From contig JAUUZV010000033.1 of NCBI GenBank assembly GCA_030592085.1, forward strand, positions 1 through 15,941: a stretch of 15,941 bases of DNA. Direction: 5' to 3'. The position numbers and the translations under genes were made by a program. Numbering within the stretch: position 1 is the first letter of the stretch; each line of letters starts with the position of its first letter. Under the pieces are notes generated by a model, which had not been told where the DNA came from, did not search any database, and was given only the letters and a program-made list of their open reading frames with translations. Positions 15,785-15,941 of this stretch are shown one piece after another. This DNA comes from Clostridia bacterium (GTDB lineage Bacteria > Bacillota > Clostridia > DUPQ01).

Positions 15785-15925
15785 TGTGATATTGAAAATT
15801 ACATAAAGCTATGTTACACTAAAACACGAGTTTAATGACACTAAAAAAGTTTAGTTACACTAAAATATTAATTACATCAAAAATTTTTATAGGAACTTAT
15901 TACACTTAAGGTAGTGATTATTAAA
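15785..15925. other. Non-coding segment after adenine deaminase
   Basis: Apart from the repeat cluster, a possible promoter TTGAAA (15792-15797) and TACACT (15815-15820) with 17-base spacing overlaps the first strong repeat. A small hairpin ACATA/TATGT (15801-15814) is not followed by a U run, so I see no convincing terminator. I see no RNA gene. Confidence 0.4.
15799..15910 (+). repeat. Cluster of degenerate direct repeats, core TTACACTAAAA
   Basis: Units start at 15814 (TTACACTAAAA), 15836 (TGACACTAAAA), 15855 (TTACACTAAAA), 15872 (TTACATCAAAA) and 15900 (TTACACTTAAG), with a weaker TTACATAAAG at 15799. The best pair is longer: 15829-15846 and 15848-15865 agree at 16 of 18 positions with a 19-bp period. 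All units lie on the same strand at 15-28 bp spacing in non-coding DNA after ade. This may be a multi-site operator for the next gene. The spacing is too irregular for a CRISPR array. Confidence 0.6.
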
Positions 15926-15941
15926 ATGAAAAATGTAAAAA
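15926..15941 (+). CDS. Possible first codons of a downstream gene (partial)
   Basis: An ATG at 15926 opens a frame to the window edge (five codons, rich in Lys). AAGG at 15908-15911 is farther away than usual, and a GTG at 15914 in the same frame is an alternative start. Too little is present to identify it. Confidence 0.25.

Noticed and set aside
15799..15910. CRISPR array
   Set aside because: Units are only 11-18 bases, imperfect and unevenly spaced, with no spacer of regular length and no cas genes.

Overview
The window is a low-GC, AT-rich stretch from a bacterium that reads UGA as stop (several genes end in TGA) and uses purine-rich Shine-Dalgarno sites with occasional GTG and TTG starts. 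Together with oxygen-sensitive-type chemistry (molybdenum hydroxylases, a ferredoxin-domain flavoprotein, no uricase), this suggests an anaerobic Bacillota, probably Clostridia or a relative. I cannot name the species.

Layout. Bases 1-280 hold the possible tail of an upstream gene, two sigma-70-type promoter candidates and a perfect 11-bp-arm palindrome. From 281 to 15784 there are fourteen intact genes, all on the + strand, separated by at most a few tens of bases and often overlapping, so they are probably one operon with an internal extended -10 promoter at 13471-13479. In order they are: a MocA/YgfJ-type cytidylyltransferase (281-853); molybdenum hydroxylase A as FAD, 2Fe-2S and Mo subunits (857-4427); a polytopic membrane protein (4414-5049); an XdhC/CoxI-type cofactor accessory protein (5073-5879); a small THEP1-like NTPase (5885-6361); a dihydropyrimidinase/hydantoinase HyuA (6381-7685); an SsnA-type amidohydrolase (7694-8995); a dihydroorotate-dehydrogenase-like protein with a C-terminal 2x[4Fe-4S] domain (8997-10067); molybdenum hydroxylase B as Mo, 2Fe-2S and FAD subunits (10081-13473); an XRE-cupin regulator (13500-14036); and adenine deaminase (14072-15784). 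Bases 15785-15941 carry degenerate direct repeats and perhaps the first codons of another gene.

How the genes fit together (inference). Adenine deaminase makes hypoxanthine. The two molybdenum hydroxylases oxidise purines to xanthine and/or urate. MocA and XdhC supply and mature their molybdenum cofactor. SsnA and HyuA are metal-dependent hydrolases suited to opening dearomatised or cyclic-amide rings. The DHOD-like protein has the fold of the pyrimidine-reducing PreA subunit but lacks its catalytic-loop motif, so it could reduce a purine-derived ring before hydrolysis. The set overlaps the E. coli ygf/xdh/hyuA/ssnA region and the gene set reported for anaerobic urate breakdown by gut bacteria. 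It differs in having no ygeW/ygeX/ygeY genes, no full-length YgfK and no recognisable purine permease in the window.

The most unusual points are the DHOD-like enzyme with a missing catalytic motif and no reductase partner, two differently built hydroxylases in one operon, the orphan membrane protein and NTPase, and a TTACACT element concentrated in the non-coding segments.
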